From Diphasiastrum complanatum (taxonomy: Eukaryota; Streptophyta; Lycopodiopsida; Lycopodiales; Lycopodiaceae), in the NCBI GenBank assembly GCA_029204225.1, contig CM055098.1:46774287-46838286 (forward strand): a stretch of 64,000 nt of DNA. Direction: 5' to 3'. The translations under genes and the position numbers were made by a program. A model generated the notes under the pieces. The model was given only the letters and a program-made list of their open reading frames with translations. It was not told the origin of the DNA and did no database searches. Numbering within the stretch: position 1 is the stretch's first letter; the number at the start of each line of letters is the position of its first letter. Of this stretch, positions 23,477 to 33,719 are shown piece after piece.

Positions 23477-24993
23477 CTATTCATCATCAGATCGTGTGTC
23501 AGATTCTATGGCAGTATTGTCATGAAGAAATTCTCTTCTAGCATATGCATCTAATAGATGTGCATTAGCCTTATTTTCAGTAAGCTCAATATAAGTGAAA
23601 TACAATGAATAATGGGAGCTCCTTCAAGGAACATTCCCATTAGTAAAACCTAAAATGTTTAAAACATAAGATCTCTTAACAAAAATGATCTTATTTGTCT
23701 TAACAAATTTATGTCCTCCTAGGTAAAATGATAAAGCTTTAACTGCCATTATAAGACTCTCCCCAACTGGGCTTAGCTTGGAATGAGCAATACAGATCTC
23801 ATTCTTCAGGAAATGCCTAAGATAGTGGCCAAGTCCACTATCCCTCTGGAACGAGGATGCGTGTTGTCTGAAACCACCTCGTCTCGCAGCAAAATCATCA
23901 ATTATGAGAGCATCCTGCAATAGGAAATATGTTAGCAAAAACACATTCAGTGATTAAAAACATTCTAATGAAAGGAAATTTAAACACTTACACATTCTTC
24001 ATCATCAACAACAACCAAATCAAGATGATCAATATAATGACCACGTACTGAAGTGGAATCATCAATAAAATGCATTAATGATGGACGAGAGAAGCCCATC
24101 TGGGATTGAAATGCCATGGATTCTTCATCGGATGGTCTGTCTCACCCATCCTCAACAATATTTGATAAAGTCTTAGTCAGACATTCTTCACCGGTCATAA
24201 AGCCCTCCTCATCATCAAAATCAATACCAGCAACAAGGTCATCTGTTTCAAAATCTACAAAATCGGAGAATTCAAAAATTGTGCCAAATAATAAACATAG
24301 AACCTTATCTTCACAATAGTCAAAAAATTTACATAATTCAACAGTAGTAAAATATACATCATCATTAATATAATATACAGGCAAATTGAAAAGACATTTA
24401 GACTCCTCTATAGGGATCAATTCATCAGCAGATGAACTTTGGCCAATAAAAGAATCCCGGAGAAAATTAGTATTTACATCAATAAAGTCACTTTCCTTAT
24501 CAAGATTGTCGATAAGGAAGTGACTGATATCCTTAATGGCTGACTAAACAAAGGATGATGCAAAAGGAGGGTCAGCAACAGAAACTTCCTCACCATCTGG
24601 GATCTGAACAAAAAGGAAAAGTACGAAACCACTCTCATATTCAACCAATCGACATTTCTTGTTGCAATAAGGACACGTTGAACTACTTTTGAATAGACCA
24701 AACAATTTGGTGAACATTCTATCTAGTCTATGTCTAAAAACTGGGAAGAAATGAACAAGATCAGTGTAGTGCATGTACTGGAGTGCACCGATGGAGAAAA
24801 CAGGCTTACTAAGTATATCTCTAAATCTAACATAATGATCATAAAATACATCATAATTTGGTTGTGCAGTCTTGAAAACATGTAGATATGGCTTGAATAG
24901 ACTATAGAAGTAGTCTGAATTTTCAGTAATCCCAAATTCACTAAGAAAAGAACTCAAGCCTAAATCTCGTGAGGATCCCGAGGAAGAGGCCAT
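23477..24993 (-). pseudogene. Unknown two-exon gene starting MASSSGSS (broken)
   Basis: The start codon at 24991-24993 opens a frame (MASSSGSSRDLGLSSFLSEF and on) that stays in one phase to 23992. It ends at a strong donor (TGT|GTAAGT) and is interrupted only by TAG 24544-24546 and TGA 24142-24144. The next exon begins at 23914 after TTGCAG in the same phase (DALIIDDFAARRGGFRQH) and runs to TAG 23477-23479 with one internal TGA at 23624-23626. The total is about 480 codons. It contains a CPYCNKKC pair near 24655, possibly a zinc-binding site, and an acidic segment (DFDDEEGFMTGEE). I do not recognise the family. Position and strand suggest it could belong with the H3-like frame and the downstream exons. 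Confidence 0.55.
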
Positions 24994-25825
24994 GGAAGTG
25001 ACGTAGATATCGCACTTGTGCACAATGGAGAATTGAAACAAAACTAACTATCAAGATTGCGCACAAAAGGGATGTGTCTGGTAGGTAGATACCGATATCG
25101 CACTTGTGCGCAAGTAGGTATAGTTGCATACCAATGGACAACAATGGGTGCGCACAAGAGCGATATGCCGTCAATTTCGAGAAGGAAAAAGGTAAAAAAT
25201 TAATCGAGTTTCGTGCCATTTATACTAAATTTTCACACGTGTGTGGTCAACGGTCAAAGGACACGTGTCTACTTTCAATTGGAGTGCAGGCACTGGCATG
25301 TGTGAGGTGACACCTGAACATGTGTGAAATGACACCTGTACATGTGTCTTGTGTTCATTCGTTTGTTCAACAACACGTGTCGCTCTCGCATTTGCCCATA
25401 CATATCCCACATGTGTGAAGTGACAGGGCGACACGTGTTGCTCTCACATTTGATCATACAGGTCCCACACGTGTGACAGGATGTTGTTTTGCACGTGCAA
25501 ACAGCGATATAAAATCACAAACTTTGATGAATTTTTTTCACTTTTTTTTCGCTCTACATATCGCACTTGTGCGCGACCGTCACTATCGATATTCCTACTA
25601 CCGTCTTCCATGCACACAGGTCCAATACGTCTGCCTACGTGTCTCACCGTATCGCACTTGTGCGCCTTTTGTCTAAACTAATCTCTCTCTCTTATATTCT
25701 CCTTGCACAGGTCCGATATACAGTACGTTCTGTCCGTACATATCTATCCTCTGCGACTTCTTTATCATCCTTCCCTACTCATCCTTGTCGTCACGCACAA
25801 GTCCGCTGTCCCATAGTACACGTCC
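24994..25825. promoter_or_regulatory. Non-coding interval with two clustered palindromic motifs
   Basis: It lies between the start of the minus-strand gene (24993) and a plus-strand ATG (25826). The motif TATCGCACTTGTGCGC or close variants occurs near 25008, 25091, 25558 and 25651, with inverted or degenerate copies near 25056 and 25152. ACACGTGT, containing the plant G-box core CACGTG, occurs near 25236, 25261, 25373, 25430 and 25467, and ACATGTGT variants near 25297-25412. This density suggests a divergent promoter or an amplified short repeat. Short open frames here are artefacts of the repeated motifs. Confidence 0.55.
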
Positions 25826-26017
25826 ATGGATAGGAGAAAGCTGACAAGGAGGAACTTCTTCTCTCCTGGCTCATCCTCAATTGCTACGGTTGTCATTACA
25901 CCTCCCTTTGAGAAGCTTTCTTATGCTCTCTTTGAAAAGGTGTACAAGTTTTTAAATAGCTTTAACTGTGATGAAAAAAAACAAAAGAGTCTCAATGAGA
26001 GAGAGAAAAGAACGTAA
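25826..26017 (+). CDS. Short hypothetical open frame, possibly a first exon
   Basis: The ATG at 25826 gives MDRRKLTRRNFFSPGSSSIA and then TPPFEKLSYALFEKVYKFLN before ending at 26017. A potential donor (AAG|GTGTAC) lies near 25940. No domain was recognised and no paralogue was seen in the window. Listed because it faces away from the minus-strand gene across a motif-rich interval; it may be chance. Confidence 0.25.
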   Translation: MDRRKLTRRNFFSPGSSSIATVVITPPFEKLSYALFEKVYKFLNSFNCDEKKQKSLNEREKRT

Positions 26018-26306
26018 ACAACAATTTACACAAATGTAATAAAGCAAAACAAGTAAACTTTTGAATGTTGGCTATGGTGCTTACCTTTGTGTCCAATGCT
26101 CAACTTTTTGCTCAAGCCCTGGCTATGGTGAGAACGTAAAGAGCTTTGGTTGTGACAAAAGAACATAAACAACAATAAACACAAATGTATCAAAGAAAAA
26201 CTAGTATACTTTTCAATGCTTGCTATGCTGCTCACCTTTTTGTCCAATGCTCAACTTTTTCTCCAAGCCTTGGCTATGGTGAAAAGGTAGAGAGCTTTGG
26301 TTCTGA
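26007..26306. repeat. Two tandem 150-bp repeats
   Basis: Units at about 26007-26156 and 26157-26306 share GTCCAATGCTCAACTTTTT, GGCTATGGTG and AAGAACRTAAACAACAAT, at roughly 85-90 percent identity by eye. Each carries a GTGCTTACC or GCTGCTCACC stretch reading as a splice donor on the minus strand. No function was recognised. Confidence 0.7.
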
Positions 26307-26454
26307 CAAAAAAGCATAAGAAGGATCAAACATCATTAGAAGAGCCATAGAGAGTAGCACTATTGCTAGGCGCAAAAATATCCTCCTCCTCGCGCTCAAA
26401 AACCAGAAATAGAAATGGGAAGAAACCACGACGTGCCACTCTATTAAGTTCTGG

Positions 26455-26632
26455 TAGTCGACTCCATGGTTGACGCTGGCAGCGTTGACCATAGCGTCGA
26501 TTTCCAAAACTTAGTCGACTTTATGGTCGACGCTAGCAGCATCGACCTTAGCATTTATTACATTCTGGAAATCGACGCTATGGTCGACGCTGCTAGCATC
26601 GACCATAGCGTCGATTTCTAGAACTTAATAGA
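26455..26632. repeat. Three successive imperfect palindromes built on GTCGAC/GGTCGACGCT
   Basis: Three blocks of about 45-50 bases (starting near 26457, 26511 and 26571) each pair TATGGTCGACGCT with its complement AGCRTCGACCATA across a short CAGC or TAGC centre. The third is nearly perfect. They are spaced about 55-60 bases apart, a small satellite-like or fold-back arrangement. Confidence 0.7.
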
Positions 26633-26833
26633 CACTATCAAAAAAATAACTGGGTCAGGCAGCGTTTGTATTTTCATAATTTGTAGTGGATTGTTATTTC
26701 AAATCAGCGAGGTGTTATCACAATTTGGGCGGAGATTCTACATTTCAAGAGAACGCACCTGCTAGTGGAATGGAAGAACGAGGAAAGGAAAAAGTTGAAG
26801 ATACACCATGCACTTACATATATCTATAATCAT

Positions 26834-27207
26834 TGTCTAATATTTGAGCTCAATCCTAAGTTGCATGGATTGTGGCATGATGGTTCTATTCCTATTAATG
26901 TTGTTTTTTCAAACCATGGAAGAATATCCAACATGATGGACAATGGGCATGGACTTTTGTTCGGTGCAATGTAAAAAGGGGAGAAGCTCTCTTTTCGTAT
27001 GGAGAAAAATGTTACAAGTACTCAAAATGGAAAGACCTTTGGCCGGATTATCCTATGATGAAGGCGTATGCACTTTACGAGGATCCACGTGTTCTAGTCA
27101 AACATATGCATTTTATAGTAGGGGACGTTATTGATGGAAATGAGGGGCATACACTATCACTAGTAAGAGAGAGTATGGAAAAGACTTTAGAAAAGAGTAG
27201 CCTATAA
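26834..27207 (+). pseudogene. Coding-like open frame, unknown
   Basis: A frame ending at TAA 27205-27207 reads KPWKNIQHDGQWAWTFVRCN, then GEALFSYGEKCYKYSKWKDL and YALYEDPRVLVKHMHFIVGD, with coding-like composition over about 110 codons and no clear ATG. An overlapping frame (26765-26974, GLWHDGSIPINVVFSNHG) may be its upstream part after a frameshift. Family not recognised; possibly the remains of a transposon gene or host exon. Confidence 0.3.
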
Positions 27208-28917
27208 TTTGAAAGCCAGATCATCATCATAAAAAAGAGAGTATTTGTTGAGAGATGTATAAGCTCCCTAACTTTGATACTATCACATCATATTTCTTTT
27301 TTGAGTCTTATTTTGAACTAGAGCAAACAGACTTTTTTTGAGAAGACATTACACTCTACCATAAGTATGAGTAAATGGAATGACAAAGAAAAGGTAAGAG
27401 GAAAGAGATTAAGACAATGAGTTTGATGGCATCAATTTCTACTCCACCTATAAAATACGAGATTAATGATATGGGTTGTTGTGAAACTTATGAATTAATC
27501 GATAACATCCAATCACTGTGATGAAGGAATCAAAACAAATCCTCAATCATATGAGAATCCATGTCTATTGGCGAAATATTTACGCTATTATAATCTAGGA
27601 AAGAAGAAGAACTGAGTCCCTTTGTATCTATCTAATGCTAGACAGAAATCAAAGACATCTATGAAGAGGCAATAGTGGCGTATTCTTTGCTAATTGTCGT
27701 GGCATACCCACAAAGAAATGTTGGATATTTGCAATATAAACAAGTGTCGTTCCCATCGGAGACCAACAATAGGTCTAATAATGCCATTGTTAACGAAACA
27801 TAAGGAATAACAAAAAATGTGTGGAGTGATATGTAGAATAGTTTTGATCTGGTCATCTATAGACGTCTCATCAATGCAGCTACTAGTACAACCCTAGAAG
27901 AACATATAAGGGAAAAAAAAATCAAGGAGAAAGATTTAGAATCGTTTGACGAAGCAATTTGAATAGAGTGACGTCTCCATTGGTAACTCATTGGAAAAAT
28001 CTAGAACATCACATGAGCTAGTAAATATAAGATCTCAATCTAAAAGTTCCACCATAACTTGTGATTTTATAGCATCTAATTGATCATCAAATCCATAGAA
28101 CATACAAGCAAGATGTACTGGACTGTCCTCATCACTATCCAATGGACTATCATCATCTATCTTTGAAAATTGACACTCAAAAAGGGTAGAAATGGAGATT
28201 GGCTAGCAGTTTGTTTCACGCATTCAATCAAATAGATTCACTAGTAAAAACAATAGCCTTGGTTGATAAATGAAAGCCATAGAGTAAAACAATTCATTAA
28301 ATAGTTGTGCTAGAGAGTAGATCTTAAACAAGGAGGCTTTTCATTTTTTTTTTTCTTTTCTTTAATTTTCATTTTGAAGAGACTAGTGGTACTTGTGATG
28401 AGTCATACCATCTGAAGGTCTTTTCTTGCTTTTTTGAAGCTGACACTACATTTTCAAAGGCCCAATCAGTCCCTTTTTGAAGGAATTGCTAAGTATATAT
28501 AGGAATTTGTGGAAGGCATGCCAACTTTGCATGAGGCCAAAAGATCTTAGCCATATTGAATTCTTGAGGACTTTTGAGACCATTGTTTTCTGAGATCTTG
28601 TCTCACACTACTCTTATTGCTTGGTACCCACATATTACGTAGGAGGACTTATGTACGTCATTCAGATCTATTGATGTATTGTCTTACTGTTGCTTGTAGC
28701 AAAAACTAGTCAAAAGGAAAACAACATTCACTTAGATTATGCAGACCAGTTGGTTGATTGTTGACTCTTAGATTTTCTTGTTCTTAGATTTCCTTTCAGG
28801 TGTCAAAGAAAAAAACGCCTTCCAAAATCTCACATATATGACATAATCAACAAAAAAGAAAACTTAATAGCCAATTCTAAGTCTATCCTATTTAAAAACT
28901 CAGTAGTTCTTTTTCGG
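27208..28917. other. Interval without recognisable gene
   Basis: About 1.7 kb of AT-rich DNA with stops in all frames. The only recognised piece is at about 28650-28745, which resembles the repeated exon SQKENNIHLDYA found at 31.2 and 53.0 kb. Confidence 0.6.
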
Positions 28918-29193
28918 GTGAATAGATACATCGTCGACATGGCTATATACGAAAAATATGTGCTAGGAACCAACTATTTTAAATCAATTTTATATGGAAA
29001 TAGCCTAAAATATATCATGAAAATTCTTAAGTTAGCCCAATTTCATGTGGTAAAAAATCAGCTAACATTTTGGCGACTTTCATCGAAGGTGTGGTCCCCA
29101 CATAACGGACCCAAAGTAATCGAAATTTTTAGTTATAGTGAAACTCATATCTATAGTCAAGAGGAACAAAGTAATCGTTTGTATGCTCAGTGA
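28918..29193 (+). CDS. Hypothetical 91-codon open frame
   Basis: It begins NRYIVDMAIYEKYVLGTNYF at a non-ATG codon; the nearest ATG is at 28939. No known motif. Unique in the window. AT-rich composition makes chance openness possible. Confidence 0.2.
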   Translation: MNRYIVDMAIYEKYVLGTNYFKSILYGNSLKYIMKILKLAQFHVVKNQLTFWRLSSKVWSPHNGPKVIEIFSYSETHIYSQEEQSNRLYAQ

Positions 29194-29221
29194 CTTGTCG
29201 TTATGCCTACTAGCTATGTAT

Positions 29222-29402
29222 CTGGTGAGGGTACAATCTTATGGTGGCACTAGGATTTGCTCGAGTTGAGCATCAATCACTCATTTATGTCAGCTTTACA
29301 GGTCTATGCTTGTAAATGTCTGATAGGATGTCAGCCTAGCTAGATGGAGAATGTAAGTCTCATGGTGGCAATAGAATTTCCTCAGTTTGAGCCATGTCGC
29401 TC
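29222..29402. repeat. Imperfect 120-bp tandem repeat
   Basis: CTTATGGTGGCACTAGGATT with GAGTTGAGCATC (about 29238-29275) recurs as CTCATGGTGGCAATAGAATT with AGTTTGAGCCAT (about 29358-29390). No coding potential seen. Confidence 0.5.
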
Positions 29403-30202
29403 ATGTGGTCCACTTATGTGACAATCATATACGAGACAGCTCAGTTAGTCGAGAGTCAAACATGATGGTTTCTTGGTGTGCTTGAGTGTGAGACAAGTAC
29501 AAGGTAGCATGGACATGCATAACATCTTTTGGATATTCTAGATGTTGTTACAATTCGTATTTCTTTACTCCTATCACATTTGAGCTTAAAGAAAAAAGTT
29601 AAAAATAGAGTTAAGGCTTACTTTTCCATTGAGTCCCAGGTCTCATCTCACAGGCACTGCTTCTTGCTGCACAGGCACTGCTTGCTTTGTATGCAGGGCC
29701 ACCTTGCCTGCATCTACAACTGACCCTTCATTTTGAAAGGCACCACCTGACCATAAGGGCAGTTAAGGGGCCGTGAAGGGCCAGTTATGTAATACGTTGT
29801 GGTGAGCTGTTGCTTCGTTAAAATTTGATGCATTAAATGCCATAATCTGCATTACTATTTTCAGTAAGACAGTTTTGAAGGGCATAAGTTTTTACCTTTC
29901 AAAATAAGGTGCAGGCGTTTCGCGAGAGAAAAAATTTTCAAAAGAAAAATTCATCAAGAAAAATTCATCGTATCTCCTTTCATCTCTTTTGAGGTCGAGA
30001 GTTCAGCTGTAAAGCTGTAATCCGGTGCATGGACATCACATTTTCATCTCTCTTGAGGTCGAGAGTTCAGCTGTAAAGCTGTAATCAGGACAAAAATGAT
30101 AGCAGCCTCTCAAAGAAAGAGTTGGTCTTCTTACAACATCAGAACGTAGAAGTCAGCCGATTGCTGAGCGCAGTAGCTAGTGTAGTTGAATTGATCTAAG
30201 GA

Positions 30203-30331
30203 ATGGATCAGGAAACACAGGAGATCTTGGCAAGCCCGTCTCTGACTACCGATGATTTCAAGCCAATCAGGATTGTTGGTATTGGAGACATGGGCACTGT
30301 TTGCATTGTTTTCTGTGAGTGAGGATCGTTT
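30203..30331 (+). pseudogene. AGC-family protein kinase fragment (glycine-loop region)
   Basis: ATG 30203 opens MDQETQEILASPSLTTDDF followed by FKPIRIVGIGDMGTV, ending at TGA 30329-30331. DFKPIR..G.GD.G.V matches the start of the kinase domain in plant AGC-VIII and phototropin-type kinases (FKPI..LG.GD.GSV). Only about 40 residues are present and the catalytic lysine and everything after are missing, so it cannot be active. An F-box fragment starts 14 bp downstream. Confidence 0.6.
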
Positions 30332-30344
30332 GGGTAAGTTAGAG

Positions 30345-30551
30345 ATGGATGACCTTTTGTGGAAAAGCATGCCCGAGGATTGCATCGACAAGATCCTGGT
30401 ACGGCTGCCTCTGCCCAGCGCATTCCGCCTCAGATCCGTGTGCAATAGATGGAAGAGCTTCATTTCCGGGCACTGGCACTGCTTCTTGGAGTTCTTGCTC
30501 TCTGTACGCAGGGCCACCTTGCCGGTGTCTACAACTGACCCTTCATTCTGA
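30345..30551 (+). pseudogene. F-box domain fragment
   Basis: ATG 30345 gives MDDLLWKSMPEDCIDKILVR, then LPLPSAFRLRSVCNRWKSFI, a clear F-box (W..MPED..D.ILVRLPL...FRLRSVC.RW). The frame then runs into the duplicated 150-bp repeat and stops at 30551 (69 codons), so the usual kelch or other substrate-binding region is absent. F-boxes normally bind SKP1 in SCF ubiquitin ligases; this piece alone could at most compete for SKP1 if expressed. Confidence 0.7.
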
Positions 30552-31078
30552 AAGGCATCAGCTGACGTTATGAAAGTCATCGCTTGACCATAACGTGAGA
30601 GAACGGGCCCTCCAGGCCCGTTATCTAATACATATTGAAACCATTTGAAATGAGATTGAATTATAGAAACATTGCACAAAATAATTTATAATGTGGTGGC
30701 TTTTCAAGTATGCGCGAATAATTTATAATGTGTTGGCATTTTAAGTCTGCCGCGCAATTCTAACCTCAACGTGAGGAGGCCTAACCCTAATTAAACTGCA
30801 GAGGCCGCTTTCACACGCAAACAATTGCTTTGCCCTTTCAGTATGAAGTTCGTAGCTCATTCAAAACATCTCTGTCTCTCTCTCTCTCTCTTTTCTGTTG
30901 TTGACGATTCTACATATATGGTGCTGCGACTTTGAACTTTGAAGTTATATGGGTGAATTGGGTCTGAAAAGCCCAGCATAACTCCTCATTTCAGACGACG
31001 CATAAGGCGTACGCTTTACATCATGACAACCCTTGTGGCTACAACAATTGTATTCGCATGCATACTACTTTCCCACTG

Positions 31079-31715
31079 TAGTCGTGCCGCGCGCATTTTT
31101 GCATCAGGTATCAAGCAATGCTCAGTTTGGACCGATGAAAAATTTGACTTTATTTTTCTTTGTTCTTTCTAATGAGCTTCCTGAACGTCATTAAGATCTA
31201 TTGATGTATTGTCTTACTGCTGCTTGTAGCAGAAACCAGTCAAAAGGAAGACAAAATTCACATAGATTATGCAGTCCCTCATCATGCACCACCAGTTCAC
31301 CATGATCATGGTTGTATCATTGTAATGTCGTTTTTGTTCTTCATATTGATGCGTTGACGATGTCGAACATACACTATGGTCTCGTATATGTATATCAACT
31401 ATGCCTTCAATTTTGCTAATTATACATATACATATTTCAATTTTCGGGTGAGCCTTATCTTCGTGAACTATATTGAGGATCTATTTTTTTCGCTGTTTCA
31501 ACGCAGGCACCGATGGTTATGAATCGGCACACCACAAAAAATGCGGGCGCGTTATGGTGTGCACTTCTCTGCTCCCTTTTTTAACGAAATCTCTAGGCTC
31601 AATGAATGAGTTTTAGTAATTACGACTGGCTGTTTCGCAGAAATCAACAAGTAAGGTGCCCATGATATCGCCTTGTTTGCGCGTAGCAGACGAAAGTCAA
31701 AGGGAAAACATATGG
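31079..31715 (+). pseudogene. Duplicated gene fragment, copy 1
   Basis: Matches 52876-53520 at roughly 93 percent by eye, starting at GTGCCGCSCGCATTTTTGC. It contains exon-like VAETSQKEDKIHIDYA with HHAPPVHHDHG (about 31225-31310) and, after an acceptor-like CGCAG (31501-31505), DGYESAHHK. This copy has a frameshift in the second piece. Family not recognised. A weaker third relative lies near 28650. Confidence 0.6.
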
Positions 31716-31919
31716 GAAAGAGAGAGGGAGTACGCGATTATACTAAACGGGTTAAGCACCTCAGATCTAAGTGTGATCTCGATTAAATTATTGACGATGC
31801 TATGATTATGTGGTTTTTAGCAGGTTTATCTAAGAGGATTAGATGCAAGCTGAAACGCCATACTGAGTAAATAGAGTTTTAAGAAGATTTATTCTTTTGA
31901 GTCAATAGAGCATTTTCCA

Positions 31920-32515
31920 AATCACCATTGTCATCATAGCGTTCACAAGCTTCTACTTCCTCTTTAACTCCATCTATTGCCTTTTGTTTAACTCCATCTA
32001 TTGCCTTTTGTAGTGTCATTGTCGCATCTTTCGCCTATAAGGTTCGAGTTGTGTGGAATGACCTGGGTAGGGCTTGTAGAAAATAAGCGGTTTTTCCTTT
32101 GAAATTGCGTTTTCGATGCCAGAATTTTACAAGGAAATAACAGGTCTTTTATCTTTCGTACGAATGTGTTCAGGTCTTTGTCGTCCCACTGTAGGTAAGT
32201 TAATTGGTCTTCCAAGAACATGATTTGATTACAAGATCAAGTCTCATTCTTGGTTTGCAATTCTTCCCATAAATCTTTTGTGTTCGAAATTGATAAGATC
32301 TAGTATTATATTGTCATGCACTGAAGACGCAATAATTGATATAGCTTTGTCATTTCTCAAACTCCATTCTCGAAGTTCTTTGCCAGGAGTAGCTATTGGC
32401 TTCTCCTCTATCCCTTCAATATTAGTGAAGTCTTTAATTTCCAAATCAAATAGTTTGAACCTTCTGGATCCAAGATCGTAGTGATCTTAGCCTGAATATT
32501 GCTAATCGACGACAT
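31920..32515 (-). pseudogene. Copia gag fragment
   Basis: ATG on the minus strand at 32513-32515 opens MSSISNIQAKITTI, then FTNIEGIEEKPIATPGKELR, REWSLRNDKAISIIASSVHD and LEDQLTYLQWDDKDLNTFVR, typical of UBN2-type copia gag proteins. An in-frame stop lies near 32240. Protease and pol are absent. Related in sequence to, but different from, the gag of the element at 33.7-37.8 kb. Confidence 0.75.
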
Positions 32516-32610
32516 CTTCTATTTTCTGAATAACTCTAGATGCGGCTTGCTGATGGATGTATGAAGAATGCTGAGAGGGGTGCAAAGATACCATTGTATC
32601 GACTATGACT

Positions 32611-32623
32611 CGCTCTGATACCA
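32611..32623 (-). promoter_or_regulatory. Primer-binding site of the 32-kb copia fragment
   Basis: The minus strand reads TGGTATCAGAGCG, the standard initiator tRNA-Met PBS, about 95 bp upstream of the gag start. The LTR should begin at 32625 on the plus strand (TGTAGGAAAAATAG); its outer end was not defined. Confidence 0.8.
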
Positions 32624-32624
32624 T

Positions 32625-32900
32625 TGTAGGAAAAATAGTAATTATTCTTCCATAGAGCCCTCCTAGATTGGCCTCACATATTGGTCCAATTTGACATTTT
32701 GTACTTCCATGTGCACAAATTCCGGTAATGTGAACAATACCACATTGGCCTAAGTTGCCACATGCAAATCTTTGACAATAACACATTGGGCTAAGTTGGC
32801 ATCTGCATAATCTTTTACAGGTTTCCCCTCATCAGGTTCCCCCTCATCAACTTCAACATGAGTAGCATCTTGAATAAAAATATGTAGATTTCACTAAATA
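32625..32900 (-). repeat. Probable partial LTR (outer end unclear)
   Basis: Starts next to the PBS. Its first 25 bases match, in reverse, the stretch GGAAGAATAATTACTATTTTT at 40874-40894, suggesting a related LTR remnant there. The right-hand limit given is approximate. Confidence 0.4.
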
Positions 32901-33012
32901 AAAAACCATTGTTTAGATAGCTCTTTTCTCATCTCATACTAAATCTAAAAGTGATTCAAACTCATTTGAAATGGATTGAATAAATATAGTCAACATCTCC
33001 CTCCCTCTCCCT

Positions 33013-33088
<76 letters not shown>
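33013..33088. repeat. (CT)n microsatellite
   Basis: An essentially pure CT run of about 76 bases. An (GA)n run, its reverse complement, lies 550 bp to the right, so the two could pair. Confidence 0.97.
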
Positions 33089-33089
<1 letters not shown>

Positions 33090-33388
33090 GAATGCAAGAT
33101 GTATAAGGCCCATGAGCCCTAACAAAAATCTCCTTGTATCTATTCTATACTGCCAAGAGCTCCATTGCATCTTCGTGTCAACTATCCAAAAGGTTGATTT
33201 TGATTTAGCCTAGGTGTCTCATTTATAGAGAGGATAGAAACTATTCCTCACTCTTCATGCACTAGAGTCTCCTGCACCGATGATTATTCTTCAATGTTTG
33301 AAATAACAAAAAAACCCAATAAATGTGTACACTCCTATTTGCAACCCATCATTGTTTCAATGTGTAGTCCATCATCAGTCTTCTATAG

Positions 33389-33462
33389 TTGTCTCAATTT
33401 AAATTAGCAGCTTATGCCTGAACATAAGTAAATATGTCAAGTTGAAGCCTCACTCATCTTCC
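33389..33462 (+). mobile_element. Inverted fragment of the neighbouring copia element
   Basis: GTCTCAATTTAAATTAGCAG and the following 50 bases are the reverse complement of 35541-35602 (about 90 percent identical by eye), which belongs to the integrase-RT spacer of the minus-strand copia at 33.7-37.8 kb. So a plus-strand relative was once here. Confidence 0.7.
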
Positions 33463-33631
33463 TCAAGGCTTGAGATTGAAGTACGCACAATCAATGAAAA
33501 TGTCTATGTATGACATCAAATAAACTTTTTTGAATCAAAATGAAGATCAACGTGAGCTCTTTGTAAATGAAAGCTGAAACAAAGTTTGTGTGCAAGTGGT
33601 TGAAGAGACATGTTCTAACTATCATTGTTTG

Positions 33632-33659
33632 GAGAGAGAGAGATAGAGAGAGAGGGAGG

Positions 33660-33709
<50 letters not shown>
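33632..33709. repeat. (GA)n microsatellite
   Basis: A GA run of about 75 bases, interrupted by GATAG and GGGAGGGGG. It abuts the truncated 3' end of the copia element to the right. Confidence 0.97.
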
Positions 33710-33710
<1 letters not shown>

Positions 33711-33719
33711 AAGCTACAG

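Larger units (their letters stand above)
29640..30754 (+). pseudogene. Gene-fragment cluster: duplicated leader, kinase piece and F-box piece
   Basis: About 150 bp at 29660-29790 (GCAGGGCCACCTTGCC, then CTACAACTGACCCTTCATT) recur at 30480-30620. A 42-base leader stretch ending GTAAAGCTGTAATC is tandemly doubled at about 29978-30030 and 30040-30090. Between them lie fragments of two unrelated genes in one orientation (listed separately). At 30690-30754 a 37-base unit starting AATAATTTATAATGTG is repeated twice. This resembles transposon-captured or repeatedly duplicated gene pieces; no terminal inverted repeats were identified. Confidence 0.5.

Noticed and set aside
25104-25681. Several overlapping open frames in the palindrome cluster
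   Set aside because: They arise from repeated ACACGTGT and CGCACTTGTGCG motifs read in different phases, with no consistent protein.
30131-30679. 182-codon minus-strand open frame
   Set aside because: It lies antisense to the kinase and F-box fragments, whose plus-strand peptides match known families. The minus-strand translation shows no recognisable motif, so it is a shadow frame.
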